A stretch of 64,000 nt of DNA. It comes from an uncultured Lachnospiraceae bacterium. GTDB lineage: Bacteria; Bacillota; Clostridia; Lachnospirales; Lachnospiraceae. Below the pieces are notes generated by a model. The model had not been told where the DNA came from, did no database searches, and saw only the letters and a list, made by a program, of their open reading frames with translations. The stretch lies in contig CADBCZ010000001.1 in the NCBI GenBank assembly GCA_902793335.1, positions 62,001 to 126,000 on the forward strand. The letters are read 5' to 3'. Positions 7,714-17,704 of this stretch are shown here, one piece after another; positions within the stretch are counted from its first letter, which is position 1, and the number at the start of each line of letters is the position of its first letter. The position numbers and the translations under genes were made by a program.

Positions 7714-8523
7714 TTATATTATTATATCTTGAATTGCTGATTTAGATATGCTTTCCACAAATATATGGTCACTTATCACTGTAGCAATCATAGCATCTTG
7801 CCTTGTATTCTTCCTGTCACTTGATTTTCTGTCAAATATTTTATCAAGACTTTTCTTGTCAAAACTCCTCCTGTCAGAACTTCTTGCAATAATATCTGCA
7901 ATCTGAATCTGAATAGGTGACATCGAAAGCGCAATTACAAAACAATTCCTGTTACCCGTTGCACCGGCCTGAACACTACCGGTAAGATTACCGATAATAA
8001 CTATATTGCCACCCGCAACAACTGACGCCCCCGGATTGACGTCACCAATAATTACAATTGAATTATCCGCCTCAAGCTTTTGTCCGGAACGCAAAGTACC
8101 CTTATAGAACATTCCGGTTGAAGAAGCGTTAATAATCCGCGAGTTTTCAGAAGAAACAATCGTTTCTTCTGGTATATATTCCCGTTCCTGTTCATAAGCA
8201 GAGTTGTTAACATTGTTAAATGATGCCTCATAAGAACTGATAGCTTCTTGAAAATGATCGTTAGTTTCAGCGCTATCATCAATAATATATTGAATATTTA
8301 ACTTAGATTCGGATTGAATCAAAGTTAGCATTTCATCCAACTCTTCACCCGAAAGCTGCCTGCCTTCAAAAGAGGCAGCAATCTGTTTATTACTGTCAAA
8401 AAAGGTATCCGCATTACTAAGACGAGATTTTAATTCATTAAGTATATCGCTAAATTCAGCTTCTGGATCAAGAACAATCGATATTCCGTATTTATTACCC
8501 TTAATAATTACTTTATTATTCAT
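7714..8523 (-). CDS. minC: MinC septum-site inhibitor with a repetitive charged C-terminal insert
   Basis: This is a 269-residue protein. The N-terminal domain (about 1-100) would inhibit FtsZ. The C-terminal beta-helix has the MinC repeats (S-G-Q-K-L-E-A-D, then G-D-V-N-P-G-A-S-V-V-A-G-G-N-I-V-I-I-G and L-x-G-S-V-Q-A-G-A-x-G), ending in Q-I-Q-I-A-D-I-I. After that the protein carries an Arg/Lys/Asp/Ser-rich repeat of about 30 residues (S-S-D-R-R, S-F-D-K-K, S-L-D-K and so on). A last strand (A-M-I-A-T-V-I-S-D-H-I-F-V-E) follows. Normal MinC has a short linker at this place. GAGGA precedes the ATG. The gene lies between pbp2 and minD. Confidence 0.88.
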   Translation of the reverse strand: MNNKVIIKGNKYGISIVLDPEAEFSDILNELKSRLSNADTFFDSNKQIAASFEGRQLSGEELDEMLTLIQSESKLNIQYIIDDSAETNDHFQEAISSYEASFNNVNNSAYEQEREYIPEETIVSSENSRIINASSTGMFYKGTLRSGQKLEADNSIVIIGDVNPGASVVAGGNIVIIGNLTGSVQAGATGNRNCFVIALSMSPIQIQIADIIARSSDRRSFDKKSLDKIFDRKSSDRKNTRQDAMIATVISDHIFVESISKSAIQDIII

Positions 8524-8587
8524 TATGCTAATTCCTCATTTTTATAAAAACACTTATATAATACTCCAATTTATCCAAATGGGCAAG

Positions 8588-11509
8588 TTAATCTGACATA
8601 TTAACATTACCTGTTATAGATGCATTTTCAAGTGCTTTTGGATCAAAATAATATGCATATATAAATCCGGCCAGCTCTTCAGCATTACCCGAAGAATAAC
8701 CATACGGAATTACTGTCGTAACTGAAATCTCCGGTTTGTTAAACGGAGCGTATGACACAAAAAGTGCATGTGCAGGTCTGGCAAGGTTTTCCTCAGCTGT
8801 TCCTGTCTTACCGGCAACATCTACTTTAATCTGATTAATAATCATATTCTCATCAGTATGATTCTTTATTACTCGCCTCATACCGTTATGAACAGTATTC
8901 CATAAAGATTGATCAAAACTTAATGTCCCATGTACATTATGTGGATTTTCATACGTAGTATTACCGGAAATATCTTTAATTTCCTTAATAATACTCAAAT
9001 CATAGCAGGTTCCACTTGTCGCAAGCGTTGTCACATATCTCGATAGCTGTGTTGGTGTATACGCATTGGTACCCTGACCGATAGCACTTCGTACAACAGT
9101 TTCATCAGAAATCTTAGGTTTGATCTCATCCAATTCAATTCCGGAGTTAGTATCTAAACCAAACATTCCGGCGTATTTCGCAAGCTTAGCCAAACCATCA
9201 CTATCAGAGAAATGATCATCTCCTCCACCTAATCGATAGCCTGTTTCATAGAAGAAATAGTTACACGAAACCTCAAGAGCTTCTTCTATTCCAATTTTCC
9301 CATGTTTACCAGGATAGTACCAACATTTCGCGGGCGGATCTACTTTTGTATATATACCGTCATCATCAATAATAGTATCCAAATCAATAGCTTTTTCTTC
9401 AACGGCAGCTATGGTGGTTAACATCTTGTAAGTAGAACCCGGCGCAGTTCTCTGCTGAGTAGCACGATTATATAAGGGCTTTGTCTTATCTTCAATGAGT
9501 TTAGCGTAATAATCCGCATCTATTGAATTGGTCAAACGGTTATTATTATAACTAGGATAACTGACCATTGCAAGTATTTCACCTGTATTTGTATCCGTTA
9601 CAACAACTGAACCCTCGCAAGGATCAAGCGCTAATTGAGCAGGTGTAATTTCAAGCTTGTCAATCTTCTTTCTTATAAACTTATAATCAGATAATTTTCC
9701 GGATACAAAATCCTTGTAATCTTTGTCCTTTTTCTTATCCAGAATACCCTGTTCATAAAGGACTGTAATGACATTGGTACCGTTTATCACGCCTTTTTTG
9801 ATCATATATTTTAATACTTTTTTGTCAAATTCCCTATCATTGGAAAGTTCTTTTTCCAAATATGAGATTAACGCATCAAAAACTTCATCGGAATCATAGT
9901 AATCATTAGACAGATCAAAAGAAGAAATATCAATAGCTCCTTTATTAATTGCATATCTAAGATAAGTACCAAGAGAAATATCATCGGCTATATATTTTTT
10001 GTATGTTTCATCTGTGCTGTCTATAGTTTTGGTATTATAAATACCATTGTCACATAACATTGAATAGATATATGACATATACGTTTCATATTCTGGATCA
10101 TCATCCTTTTTGTTGTCTGATTTTATAGATTCCTTTGAATCTTTTTTGTCATCAGAACTATCAGATCCGTTTACTTCTTCTGATTCAACAGTTTCATTGA
10201 TCTTTAATTTTGAAGAAATCTGTGCAATCGCATTTTTTCTGGAATCCTCCAGTTTACTGTTTATCAATTTCTCTGTTTCACCGGCTTCATTTCCGGACAT
10301 ATGAGAAATATCTAAAGCGTTATTATCAAAAAGCGCAAAATATACATCACTGATTGGAATTCGCTTGTCCTTTGTCTTGTCATCATCTACTTTTTCGTCT
10401 GTAATATTAGAAAGCAAAACACTTGATATTTCTTTTTCCAAAGTATCGTAGCAATATTTCTGCAGATCCGTTTTTATTGTTAAATAAATATCCTGTCCTG
10501 CAATCGAATCCTGCTTATCAGAACGCTCGATTATCTTTCCAAGATTATCTACATAAATTTCTTCAATACCGTTAGTACCTCTTAAAGTAGACTCATATTT
10601 CTTCTCTAACCCTGTCTTACCAATCATATCGCTACTGTTATATTGGTCTTTTTCAGACAGATTTTCGTTATATTCCTTCATCTCATCAGTTGAAATAGTA
10701 CCAATATATCCTATTATATGAGCAAAATACTCTGAATCGTTATAGACTCTGATAGAATCTACAACAACATCAATTCCAAGAAGCTCGGCGCTGTTTTCCT
10801 TTAATTCAGCTACACTGTCTTCACTGATATCCATAGCAATATTAACAGATATATACTGCTGATATCTGTTAAGCCATAATGCATATCTAACGCTCATAAT
10901 TTTGAGTGCTTCCTCTATTTCGTACTCGGAAGATATATCAAAATACTTTTCATCTGATAAATAATCAAATACTACACGCGCAGATGAATTTTTTTCAATA
11001 TCCGTCAACTGATCTGCAGAACCGTATCCATAAACATCAGCTAGAAATCTTAGTTTTTCTGCTTTTGTATTTGTTGTAAAGCTCAATATTCCATTGTTAC
11101 AGGCTATCGGGAAATTAACATTTAGACGATCACCATGTTTTTCAAGAATATTGATAGTTTTTGCAACTATTGCATTTTTTAGTTCATTCTCAGTAACATC
11201 ATTCTCTCTTGCAACATCAGCTAAACGATTATTGTTTTCAAATGTTACAGCATAAGCCAATTTATTATAAGCCAAAAGATTACCGTCTCTGTCATAAATG
11301 TTACCTCTTGACGCTTCGACGGTTAAGGTTTTCTTAGCTTTATATGTGAAATTCTCCAGATGCTCCTGTCCTTCAATTATCTGGAGTTTGAAAAGTCGAA
11401 ATATCAGTATTGAGAACAATACGAAAAAAATAACAGAAATAATAAATAGACGATGCGAAATATATTCAATTAAGAACTCTTTTATTGCACGAAGTAAGTC
11501 TTTAATCAT
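8588..11509 (-). CDS. pbp2: Class B penicillin-binding protein 2 with large insertion
   Basis: 973 residues, against roughly 600-700 in the usual PBP2 family. A single transmembrane helix (about 17-43) precedes the pedestal domain with R-G-N-I-Y-D-R-D-G. The transpeptidase signatures are in order: S-T-Y-K (Ser about 692), S-C-N (about 748) and K-T-G-T-A (Lys about 899). An insertion of some 280 residues, rich in Asp, Lys and Ser, lies between pedestal and catalytic domain. This domain is predicted to cross-link peptidoglycan with RodA during elongation. The ATG overlaps the mreD stop as ATGA, so translation is probably coupled. Similar long PBP2 proteins are known in Lachnospiraceae. Confidence 0.92.
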   Translation of the reverse strand: MIKDLLRAIKEFLIEYISHRLFIISVIFFVLFSILIFRLFKLQIIEGQEHLENFTYKAKKTLTVEASRGNIYDRDGNLLAYNKLAYAVTFENNNRLADVARENDVTENELKNAIVAKTINILEKHGDRLNVNFPIACNNGILSFTTNTKAEKLRFLADVYGYGSADQLTDIEKNSSARVVFDYLSDEKYFDISSEYEIEEALKIMSVRYALWLNRYQQYISVNIAMDISEDSVAELKENSAELLGIDVVVDSIRVYNDSEYFAHIIGYIGTISTDEMKEYNENLSEKDQYNSSDMIGKTGLEKKYESTLRGTNGIEEIYVDNLGKIIERSDKQDSIAGQDIYLTIKTDLQKYCYDTLEKEISSVLLSNITDEKVDDDKTKDKRIPISDVYFALFDNNALDISHMSGNEAGETEKLINSKLEDSRKNAIAQISSKLKINETVESEEVNGSDSSDDKKDSKESIKSDNKKDDDPEYETYMSYIYSMLCDNGIYNTKTIDSTDETYKKYIADDISLGTYLRYAINKGAIDISSFDLSNDYYDSDEVFDALISYLEKELSNDREFDKKVLKYMIKKGVINGTNVITVLYEQGILDKKKDKDYKDFVSGKLSDYKFIRKKIDKLEITPAQLALDPCEGSVVVTDTNTGEILAMVSYPSYNNNRLTNSIDADYYAKLIEDKTKPLYNRATQQRTAPGSTYKMLTTIAAVEEKAIDLDTIIDDDGIYTKVDPPAKCWYYPGKHGKIGIEEALEVSCNYFFYETGYRLGGGDDHFSDSDGLAKLAKYAGMFGLDTNSGIELDEIKPKISDETVVRSAIGQGTNAYTPTQLSRYVTTLATSGTCYDLSIIKEIKDISGNTTYENPHNVHGTLSFDQSLWNTVHNGMRRVIKNHTDENMIINQIKVDVAGKTGTAEENLARPAHALFVSYAPFNKPEISVTTVIPYGYSSGNAEELAGFIYAYYFDPKALENASITGNVNMSD

Positions 11510-12015
11510 ATCTTGTCAGCCTCTTTAACTCGTTTCAAATGAAGATTGATACGTACTAAAATCTTATAGAAAAACAAAGTTATTAAAATAGTATATATCA
11601 TTTCAGGTAAGATTATCTCATAGAGATAGTCAGAAAATTGTAGTTTGTTTTTAAGCATGAAATACACAAAATATACCATAATGTTAAATACAAAATCATT
11701 AACGGTAATCATGAACATAGGCAACAATACATCTTCTACATAGTAAATTCTGTGGAAGAAGCCGTTAGTATAGCCCAAAGTCATATAAATAAATGAAAAC
11801 GGACCCAGTACAGAACCAAAAAAAATGTCAACCAGCAAGCCGGAGAAAAAACCAACCAATAATCCTTCTTTTCTACCTCTCATAAGGCCAAAAGACATTG
11901 TAACAATTAGCAAAAGATTAGGTACAACACCTGCAAGCTCCATATAATGAAATAATGTTGATTGAAATAAAAAACTAATTATAATTATAATTCCGATTGT
12001 TATGCAGCGTTTCAT
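11506..12015 (-). CDS. mreD: MreD rod-shape membrane protein
   Basis: A 169-residue integral membrane protein with about five hydrophobic segments. It matches MreD in size and position, directly between mreC and pbp2. The L-M-R-G-R-K-E-G and G-x-x-S-G-L-L-V-D-I-F-F-G motifs of the loop after the second helix are typical. MreD is part of the elongasome membrane complex and modulates the MreC-PBP2 interaction. The stop overlaps the pbp2 start by four bases. GGAGAA lies upstream of the ATG. Confidence 0.88.
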   Translation of the reverse strand: MKRCITIGIIIIISFLFQSTLFHYMELAGVVPNLLLIVTMSFGLMRGRKEGLLVGFFSGLLVDIFFGSVLGPFSFIYMTLGYTNGFFHRIYYVEDVLLPMFMITVNDFVFNIMVYFVYFMLKNKLQFSDYLYEIILPEMIYTILITLFFYKILVRINLHLKRVKEADKI

Positions 12016-12032
12016 AACTGTTCTCCACTATA

Positions 12033-13145
12033 TTACTCGTTATTGCCATTATCGTTTTGGGCATCATCATTATTGTCTGTATTATCATTGTTATCGTTAT
12101 TATCAGTATTACCCGTTTCATCATCGTTATCAGATGTATCATTTAATCTATCGTTACTTTCATTATTATCAGAATCGGAATCACTGTTGTCTTCTTCTGA
12201 GTCGGATGTTTTCTCATCAGTGTCGACGGTTTCATCCTCCGGTACCTGTATGTTAGGTGTGTTAACACTGTCGTATATATTCTTATTCTTTGAATTAGTT
12301 CTGTAGGTAGTTTTCGTATCTAAAATAACAATAACTTCCTGCAGATTTGTAAAGTCAACAATCGGAATACATTTAGCTGATTGTGTAAGATTATTGGAAT
12401 CCATCTCTACATCAGAAATATATCCGATCAATAAGCCGGGCAAAAATTTGTTACTGACATGCGAAGTTACTATCTCGGCTCCATCTTCTATTGTATCTGC
12501 CTTGTTGATATAATTAACATGTATATATCCATCGCGTACAGTAGAAATATCTCCTGTAACAGTACATAAACTTTCGGCACCACTGATACTTGCGCTTATA
12601 TTACTGCTATCGTCTATTATAGAACGTACTTTTGAATATCCTTTGCCGGTCTCTACAACTATTCCTGCCAGTCCACCATTAGCCAGAATATTACAACCGA
12701 CTTTGATTCCTGATTCTGTTCCTTTATCTATCATAAATGTATAGAACCAGTTAGTAGAGTCTGTTGCTATTACACGAGCACCAACCGTATTGTAGTCAAC
12801 GTATAGTTCTTTTAACTCCAAAAGTTCCTGCAGACGTTCTAATTCGTATTTCTCCTGCTCATATTCCTTTATTTTTGCACGATATTCTTCAATCTTTTGA
12901 GTTAATTCCTTGTTATCCTTAATCAACTCATTCTTTTCCTTGGTTTCGGTCACGGTATTATGAATTGAATATCCAACTGTATTAACCCCTGATTGCATAG
13001 GTGTAATCAAGGCACTGGTCACCGATTTCAATACGGAAAATTTACTTTCAAATATTATGGAAAGTATAAGTAATATTATACAAACTAGAGTCAAAAATAA
13101 ATAAATATACTTGGGTGGTATAACTTTTCTGTCATGAAAATTCAT
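12033..13145 (-). CDS. mreC: MreC rod-shape protein with acidic Asn/Asp tail
   Basis: 370 residues. There is one N-terminal transmembrane helix (about 12-32), a coiled coil (about 65-115) and the two beta-barrel domains of MreC (I-A-T-D-S-T-N-W-F-Y-T-F, D-K-G-T-E-S-G-I, G-L-A-G-I-V-V). After about residue 285 there is a low-complexity tail of Asp, Asn, Ser and Glu, some 85 residues long. Typical MreC ends at the barrel. MreC scaffolds PBP2 outside the membrane. mreB, which commonly precedes mreC, is replaced here by an unrelated PLP enzyme gene. GGATG precedes the ATG. Confidence 0.9.
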   Translation of the reverse strand: MNFHDRKVIPPKYIYLFLTLVCIILLILSIIFESKFSVLKSVTSALITPMQSGVNTVGYSIHNTVTETKEKNELIKDNKELTQKIEEYRAKIKEYEQEKYELERLQELLELKELYVDYNTVGARVIATDSTNWFYTFMIDKGTESGIKVGCNILANGGLAGIVVETGKGYSKVRSIIDDSSNISASISGAESLCTVTGDISTVRDGYIHVNYINKADTIEDGAEIVTSHVSNKFLPGLLIGYISDVEMDSNNLTQSAKCIPIVDFTNLQEVIVILDTKTTYRTNSKNKNIYDSVNTPNIQVPEDETVDTDEKTSDSEEDNSDSDSDNNESNDRLNDTSDNDDETGNTDNNDNNDNTDNNDDAQNDNGNNE

Positions 13146-13211
13146 AGAAGCTACATCCTTTTATATAAATATTTTTTCTAAAATTTCACTAATTAGATAT
13201 AATATCACATT

Positions 13212-14510
13212 TTAATCAATCTGTCCAATTTTTACTAATCCCTTCTCTTCCATACGCGAAAGAGACTTCATTATACCGAATCTTGCATGGTCATATGATA
13301 ATCCACCCTGAAAATATACGGTATATGGTTCATGCATCGGAGCGTCTGCCGACAATTCTATGGAGGCTCCTGAAACAAATGCGCCTGCGGCCATAATAAC
13401 ATCACAGTCATAGCCCGGCATTGCCCAAGGCGTTGGTGTAACATGAGAATCAACAGGTGCAGCATACTGTATACCTTCACAAAATGCTATTACTTTTTCC
13501 GGATCATGGAAAGTAACAGCCTGAATTATATCATGGCGGTCAGCATTTGCATTAGGACTGCATTCAAAGCCAAGTGCTTCATAGAGATTTGCAGCAAATA
13601 TTGCACCCTTTAACGCTCCATTAACTACCTGTGGAGCATTGAAAAGTCCCTGGAAGAATTCACGATTAACACCAAGTGTTGCTCCTACTTCACTTCCAAG
13701 TCCGGGAGCTGTCAATCGGTAGTATGCCTTATCAATACATTCTTTTGTTCCGCAGATATAACCTCCAATTGGTGCAAGTCCGCCACCCGGATTCTTAATG
13801 AGGGAACCTACAATCATGTCTGCTCCAACATCAGAAGGTTCAATAATATCAACAAATTCACCATAACAGTTATCGACCATACAGATAATATTTGGATTAA
13901 TATCTTTAATAAATGATATCAACTCGCCAATTTGTTTGACAGAAAACGTAGGTCTGGTTAGATACCCCTTCGAGCGCTGAATAGTCATCATTTTAGTCTT
14001 GTCTGATATGGCATTTTTGATTCCTTCATAATCAAAGGTTCCGTCAGGTAGAAGCTCCACCTGTTTGTATGTAACACCGTATTCTGCAAGTGAACCTGTA
14101 GACTTTCTTATACCAATTATCTCTTCCATTGTGTCATATGGTTTTCCTACAGGTGAAATAAGCTCGTCTCCCGGACGAAGTACTGATGATAACGCAAGGT
14201 AAAGAGCATGTGTTCCGCACGTGATCTGTGCACGGACAAGAGCTGCCTCAGTATGGAATATGTCTGCATATACCTTTTCCAAGGTTTCACGACCGATATC
14301 GTTATATCCGTAACCTGTCGTAGGCGAAAAATGTGCTTCTGCAAGCTTGTTCTTCTGCATAGCACCCAGAACCTTCATCTGGTTGTATTCGGTTACTTTA
14401 TCAATCTGTTCAAAACGTTCTTTTAATGACTCTTCCACTTTTTCTGATAATGAGAGAACATTTTTTGATACTCCCATTTGTTCGTATATTTCAAATAGCT
14501 GTTTATGCAT
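13212..14510 (-). CDS. PLP-dependent methionine gamma-lyase-like/aluminium-resistance family protein (YnbB-like)
   Basis: 432 residues from the ATG at 14510, chosen because GGAG stands just upstream; an in-frame ATG 26 codons earlier lacks one. The fold-type I PLP motifs are visible: a G-T-H-A-L-Y-L-A-L region for the cofactor phosphate, M-V-D-N-C-Y-G-E-F for the ring Asp, and S-L-I-K-N-P-G-G-G with the Schiff-base lysine. The family is named from an aluminium-tolerance annotation and resembles Cys/Met metabolism enzymes, but its substrate is not established. It follows miaA, as ynbB lies in the mutSL-miaA region of many Firmicutes. Confidence 0.85.
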   Translation of the reverse strand: MHKQLFEIYEQMGVSKNVLSLSEKVEESLKERFEQIDKVTEYNQMKVLGAMQKNKLAEAHFSPTTGYGYNDIGRETLEKVYADIFHTEAALVRAQITCGTHALYLALSSVLRPGDELISPVGKPYDTMEEIIGIRKSTGSLAEYGVTYKQVELLPDGTFDYEGIKNAISDKTKMMTIQRSKGYLTRPTFSVKQIGELISFIKDINPNIICMVDNCYGEFVDIIEPSDVGADMIVGSLIKNPGGGLAPIGGYICGTKECIDKAYYRLTAPGLGSEVGATLGVNREFFQGLFNAPQVVNGALKGAIFAANLYEALGFECSPNANADRHDIIQAVTFHDPEKVIAFCEGIQYAAPVDSHVTPTPWAMPGYDCDVIMAAGAFVSGASIELSADAPMHEPYTVYFQGGLSYDHARFGIMKSLSRMEEKGLVKIGQID

Positions 14511-14613
14511 ATTGCGTCTCCTTTTTCTATTATAATTTATCAACCTATAAATTTTTATAACTTTTAACGATTTTGTCGCATTTATCATATTAATTGTTAA
14601 ATAATTAGTTGAT

Positions 14614-15564
14614 TTAGATAATCATACGCTCCACAAGTACCTGCTTCATATATTTAATCTGCTCATCAACCGTAGTCAGTTTATCCTTATCAACCCAGAT
14701 AACTTCACGTTCTCTCCTAAACCATGTAAGCTGACGCTTTGCAAAATGTCTTGTGTCGCGCTTTAGTATATACACAGCTTCTTCCAGACTGCATTTACCT
14801 TCAATATACGGAATTATCTCCTTGTATCCAATACCCTGCATTGAAACCATATCAGGTGTGCATCCATAACCAAGTAAGGACTTAACCTCGTCGACAAGTC
14901 CTTCATTTATCATAATATCAATTCGTTTTTCGATACGGTCATACAGAATATCCCTGTTCTGATTAAGAACAAAGTAAGCGAAGTTATATGGTGATTCCTT
15001 AAGCTTCTGTTCTTCATTATGCTTGGAAATCGGATAATTGTTTTCTTTGAAGAATTCCAATGCTCTGATAACACGTTTTACATTATTCTCATGTATGGTA
15101 TCAGCTGATACCGGGTCTACTTCTCTTAATAATTCATGAAGCTTACTTGCTCCATTTTTTTCATAGTAATCATTAAGCTCTTTACGATAAGCAGATTCGT
15201 TACCTGAATTATCCTCATCATTGAATTCAATATCATAAATGATGGACTGAATATAGAATCCTGTTCCGCCAACAATAATCGGGATTTTTCCACGATCATA
15301 TATCTGCTCCATGGCAGCTTTTGCATATTTCTGAAAAAGATATATGTTAAAATCCTCTTTTGAATCGAGGATATCAATTAGATGATGAGGTACACCATCC
15401 ATTTCTTCCGGTTTAATTTTTGCCGTACCGATATCCATACGCCTATAAACCTGCATGGAATCAGCAGATATTATCTCTCCATTCAATTCTTTTGCAAGTC
15501 TAATTGATAGCTCAGTTTTACCTACTGCGGTTGGTCCGGTTAGTATTATTAAAGGCTTTTTCAT
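14614..15564 (-). CDS. miaA: tRNA dimethylallyltransferase
   Basis: 316 residues with the N-terminal P-loop G-P-T-A-V-G-K-T (residues 10-17), the D-S-M-Q-V-Y-R motif, and G-G-T-G-F-Y-I-Q downstream. The C-terminal T-R-H-F-A-K-R-Q-L-T-W-F-R signature of tRNA binding is present. MiaA adds a dimethylallyl group to A37 of tRNAs reading UNN codons. MiaB, the next enzyme on that base, is encoded at 46741-48162. The start overlaps the mutL stop (ATGA), indicating translational coupling in the mutS-mutL-miaA operon. Confidence 0.96.
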   Translation of the reverse strand: MKKPLIILTGPTAVGKTELSIRLAKELNGEIISADSMQVYRRMDIGTAKIKPEEMDGVPHHLIDILDSKEDFNIYLFQKYAKAAMEQIYDRGKIPIIVGGTGFYIQSIIYDIEFNDEDNSGNESAYRKELNDYYEKNGASKLHELLREVDPVSADTIHENNVKRVIRALEFFKENNYPISKHNEEQKLKESPYNFAYFVLNQNRDILYDRIEKRIDIMINEGLVDEVKSLLGYGCTPDMVSMQGIGYKEIIPYIEGKCSLEEAVYILKRDTRHFAKRQLTWFRREREVIWVDKDKLTTVDEQIKYMKQVLVERMII

Positions 15565-17651
15565 AGAAATTCATCCTCCGAATTATCCTGAATACGTTTA
15601 AACTTACGTTCAACCTCACTTTTTGTCAGAGAAATCATAGTAGGTCTTCCATGGGGGCAATTATAGGGATTATCGAGTGTCATAAGCTCATCCAGCAACT
15701 CATCGGCTTCGTTAAATGATATCTCAGTATTCCCCTTGATTGCAGCTTTGCATGCCATCTCCGACAACTTTTCAACAAAGAAATCTATTGATAGCTTACT
15801 ACGTTCATCTTTTAGTACGTTAATCAATTCATCAAAAAGCAGTTGCGGATCAACTCCCATAATATCATCCGGGACTGCACGAATAACGACAGCATCATCT
15901 CCAAATTCATCTAATTCAAAACCTGTATTTACAAACATATCTATATGGTCTTTTAATAATACAAGTTCTGTACTATCGATATGAATTACCTTAGGTGGCA
16001 ATAATTGCTGAGAATATACCTTCTTTTCGGCTGCCATCTTCATAAGGTTTTCAAACATTACCTTCTCATGGGCCGCATGCTGATCCATTATAAATAACTT
16101 ATTATCAAATTCTATCAACCAGTAAGTCTTAAATACCTGACCAATCAATCTGTGTTTCTTTCTGGCTTCCGGTGAAATGAACTCTTCTATCGACATTGCG
16201 AGCTGTTCTCCGGAAGAAACATCTTCTTTTATATCAGACAAATTTTCCTTATCTTGATGTAATAAATCAGAAAATGTATCATGTTCTAATTTATTGTTAG
16301 TTTCTGTTGATTTATTGTGTATGGCAACGTTAGAATCTTCTGTGTCGTGTAAAATAATATTATCACTTAATTGTCTCTTACTATTTAATTCAAAATTGTC
16401 ATTTATCTTTGAACCGGTAACATCTTTATTTAATGAAGTAAATACACCGGATTGAACTGCAGTATTATTTTCATTTGACAAATTATTTTTAGCAGGCACT
16501 GATGTATTCTTGACATCACTAACCTTTTCTTTTATTACCTCGCCATATTTCATGGCTCTTGCCTTACTCTCAAAAGGTTCAGGAACATGAGCTGTCTGTT
16601 TTTTCTTTTCCTCAATAATAATAGCTTTTTCTTCTTTGGAGGTTTTAAGAGAAACATCCTTAATCATTTCAGGTTCTAATAAAGCTTTTCTCACTGAATC
16701 CTTTACAAAATCAAACAACTGCTCGTTATCGGAATATTTAAACTCCATTTTCTGTGGGTGAACATTTACATCAAGTTTATCAGAATCCATTGTAAAATGG
16801 AGAGTTGTAAACGGAAAACGATGTATCATAATAAATGATTTGTATCCCTCTTCTATCGCCTTGGTAACGATATTACTTCTGATTGAGCGTCCATTTACAA
16901 AATAATGTTCAAAACTTCTATTTCCCTTTGATACAAAAGATTTGCCAATATATCCTTCGACAGAAAGATTACCGACAGTGCGTTTAAGAGGTATAAGATT
17001 GGCAGAGATATCCTTGCCGTATATATGATAAATAACATCCTGTAACTTACCGTTACCCGAAGTTGCAATCTTATTATTACCGTTAATTATGTATTTAAAT
17101 GAAATATCAGGTCTTGAAAGTGCCAGTTTCGTAACAAGATCTGTTATATATCCACCCTCCGTTGTCGGAGTTTTGACAAACTTCTTCCTCGCAGGAACAT
17201 TATAGAAGAGATTACGTACAATAATCGTAGTTCCGGTAGGCGCACCTATTTCTTCATTGGCAATCTCCCTACCACCATGTATCTCATATCTAAGTCCAGT
17301 AAGATCAGAAGGCGTCTTTGAAATCAACTCAACCTGGGCTACTGCAGCAATACTGGCAAGAGCCTCACCACGAAAGCCTAAAGAGCTTACCGAAAGTAGA
17401 TCTTCTATAGTCATAATCTTACTTGTTGCATGTCTGATAAACGCTGTTGGAACATCATTCTTAGCTATTCCACCGCCGTTATCTGTAATTCTAATGAAAG
17501 ACAGACCACCATCCTTGATTTCAACTGTTATGGCAGTCGCTCCGGCATCGATAGCATTTTCTATAAGTTCCTTTGCAACTGAGGAAGGACGGTCTACAAC
17601 CTCTCCTGCCGCTATTTTGTTAATTGTTTCCTGATCTAAAACTTTAATCAT
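15561..17651 (-). CDS. mutL: DNA mismatch repair endonuclease MutL
   Basis: 696 residues. The N-terminal GHKL ATPase has E-L-I-E-N-A-I-D-A-G-A, D-N-G-G-G-I and G-F-R-G-E-A-L-A-S-I. A long Ser/Asn/Lys-rich linker spans about 340-490. The C-terminal domain carries the metal-binding D-Q-H-A-x2-E motif (about residue 523) and C-P-H-G-R-P near the end. Those motifs mark MutL proteins with intrinsic nicking activity, as in organisms without MutH. It is recruited by MutS at mismatches. GGAGAGG precedes the ATG, and the stop overlaps miaA. Confidence 0.97.
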   Translation of the reverse strand: MIKVLDQETINKIAAGEVVDRPSSVAKELIENAIDAGATAITVEIKDGGLSFIRITDNGGGIAKNDVPTAFIRHATSKIMTIEDLLSVSSLGFRGEALASIAAVAQVELISKTPSDLTGLRYEIHGGREIANEEIGAPTGTTIIVRNLFYNVPARKKFVKTPTTEGGYITDLVTKLALSRPDISFKYIINGNNKIATSGNGKLQDVIYHIYGKDISANLIPLKRTVGNLSVEGYIGKSFVSKGNRSFEHYFVNGRSIRSNIVTKAIEEGYKSFIMIHRFPFTTLHFTMDSDKLDVNVHPQKMEFKYSDNEQLFDFVKDSVRKALLEPEMIKDVSLKTSKEEKAIIIEEKKKQTAHVPEPFESKARAMKYGEVIKEKVSDVKNTSVPAKNNLSNENNTAVQSGVFTSLNKDVTGSKINDNFELNSKRQLSDNIILHDTEDSNVAIHNKSTETNNKLEHDTFSDLLHQDKENLSDIKEDVSSGEQLAMSIEEFISPEARKKHRLIGQVFKTYWLIEFDNKLFIMDQHAAHEKVMFENLMKMAAEKKVYSQQLLPPKVIHIDSTELVLLKDHIDMFVNTGFELDEFGDDAVVIRAVPDDIMGVDPQLLFDELINVLKDERSKLSIDFFVEKLSEMACKAAIKGNTEISFNEADELLDELMTLDNPYNCPHGRPTMISLTKSEVERKFKRIQDNSEDEFL

Positions 17652-17704
17652 TATTCTGCCTCTCCATTATGAATATTTAAAGAAAAAAATTTTTTAATTA
17701 CTAC

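Noticed and set aside
12002..12306. Plus-strand open frames opposite the mreC tail, rich in Tyr/His or Ser/Leu
   Set aside because: They are antisense readings of the Asp/Asn/Ser repeat-like mreC tail; low complexity on one strand keeps other frames open, and no ribosome site or promoter is seen.
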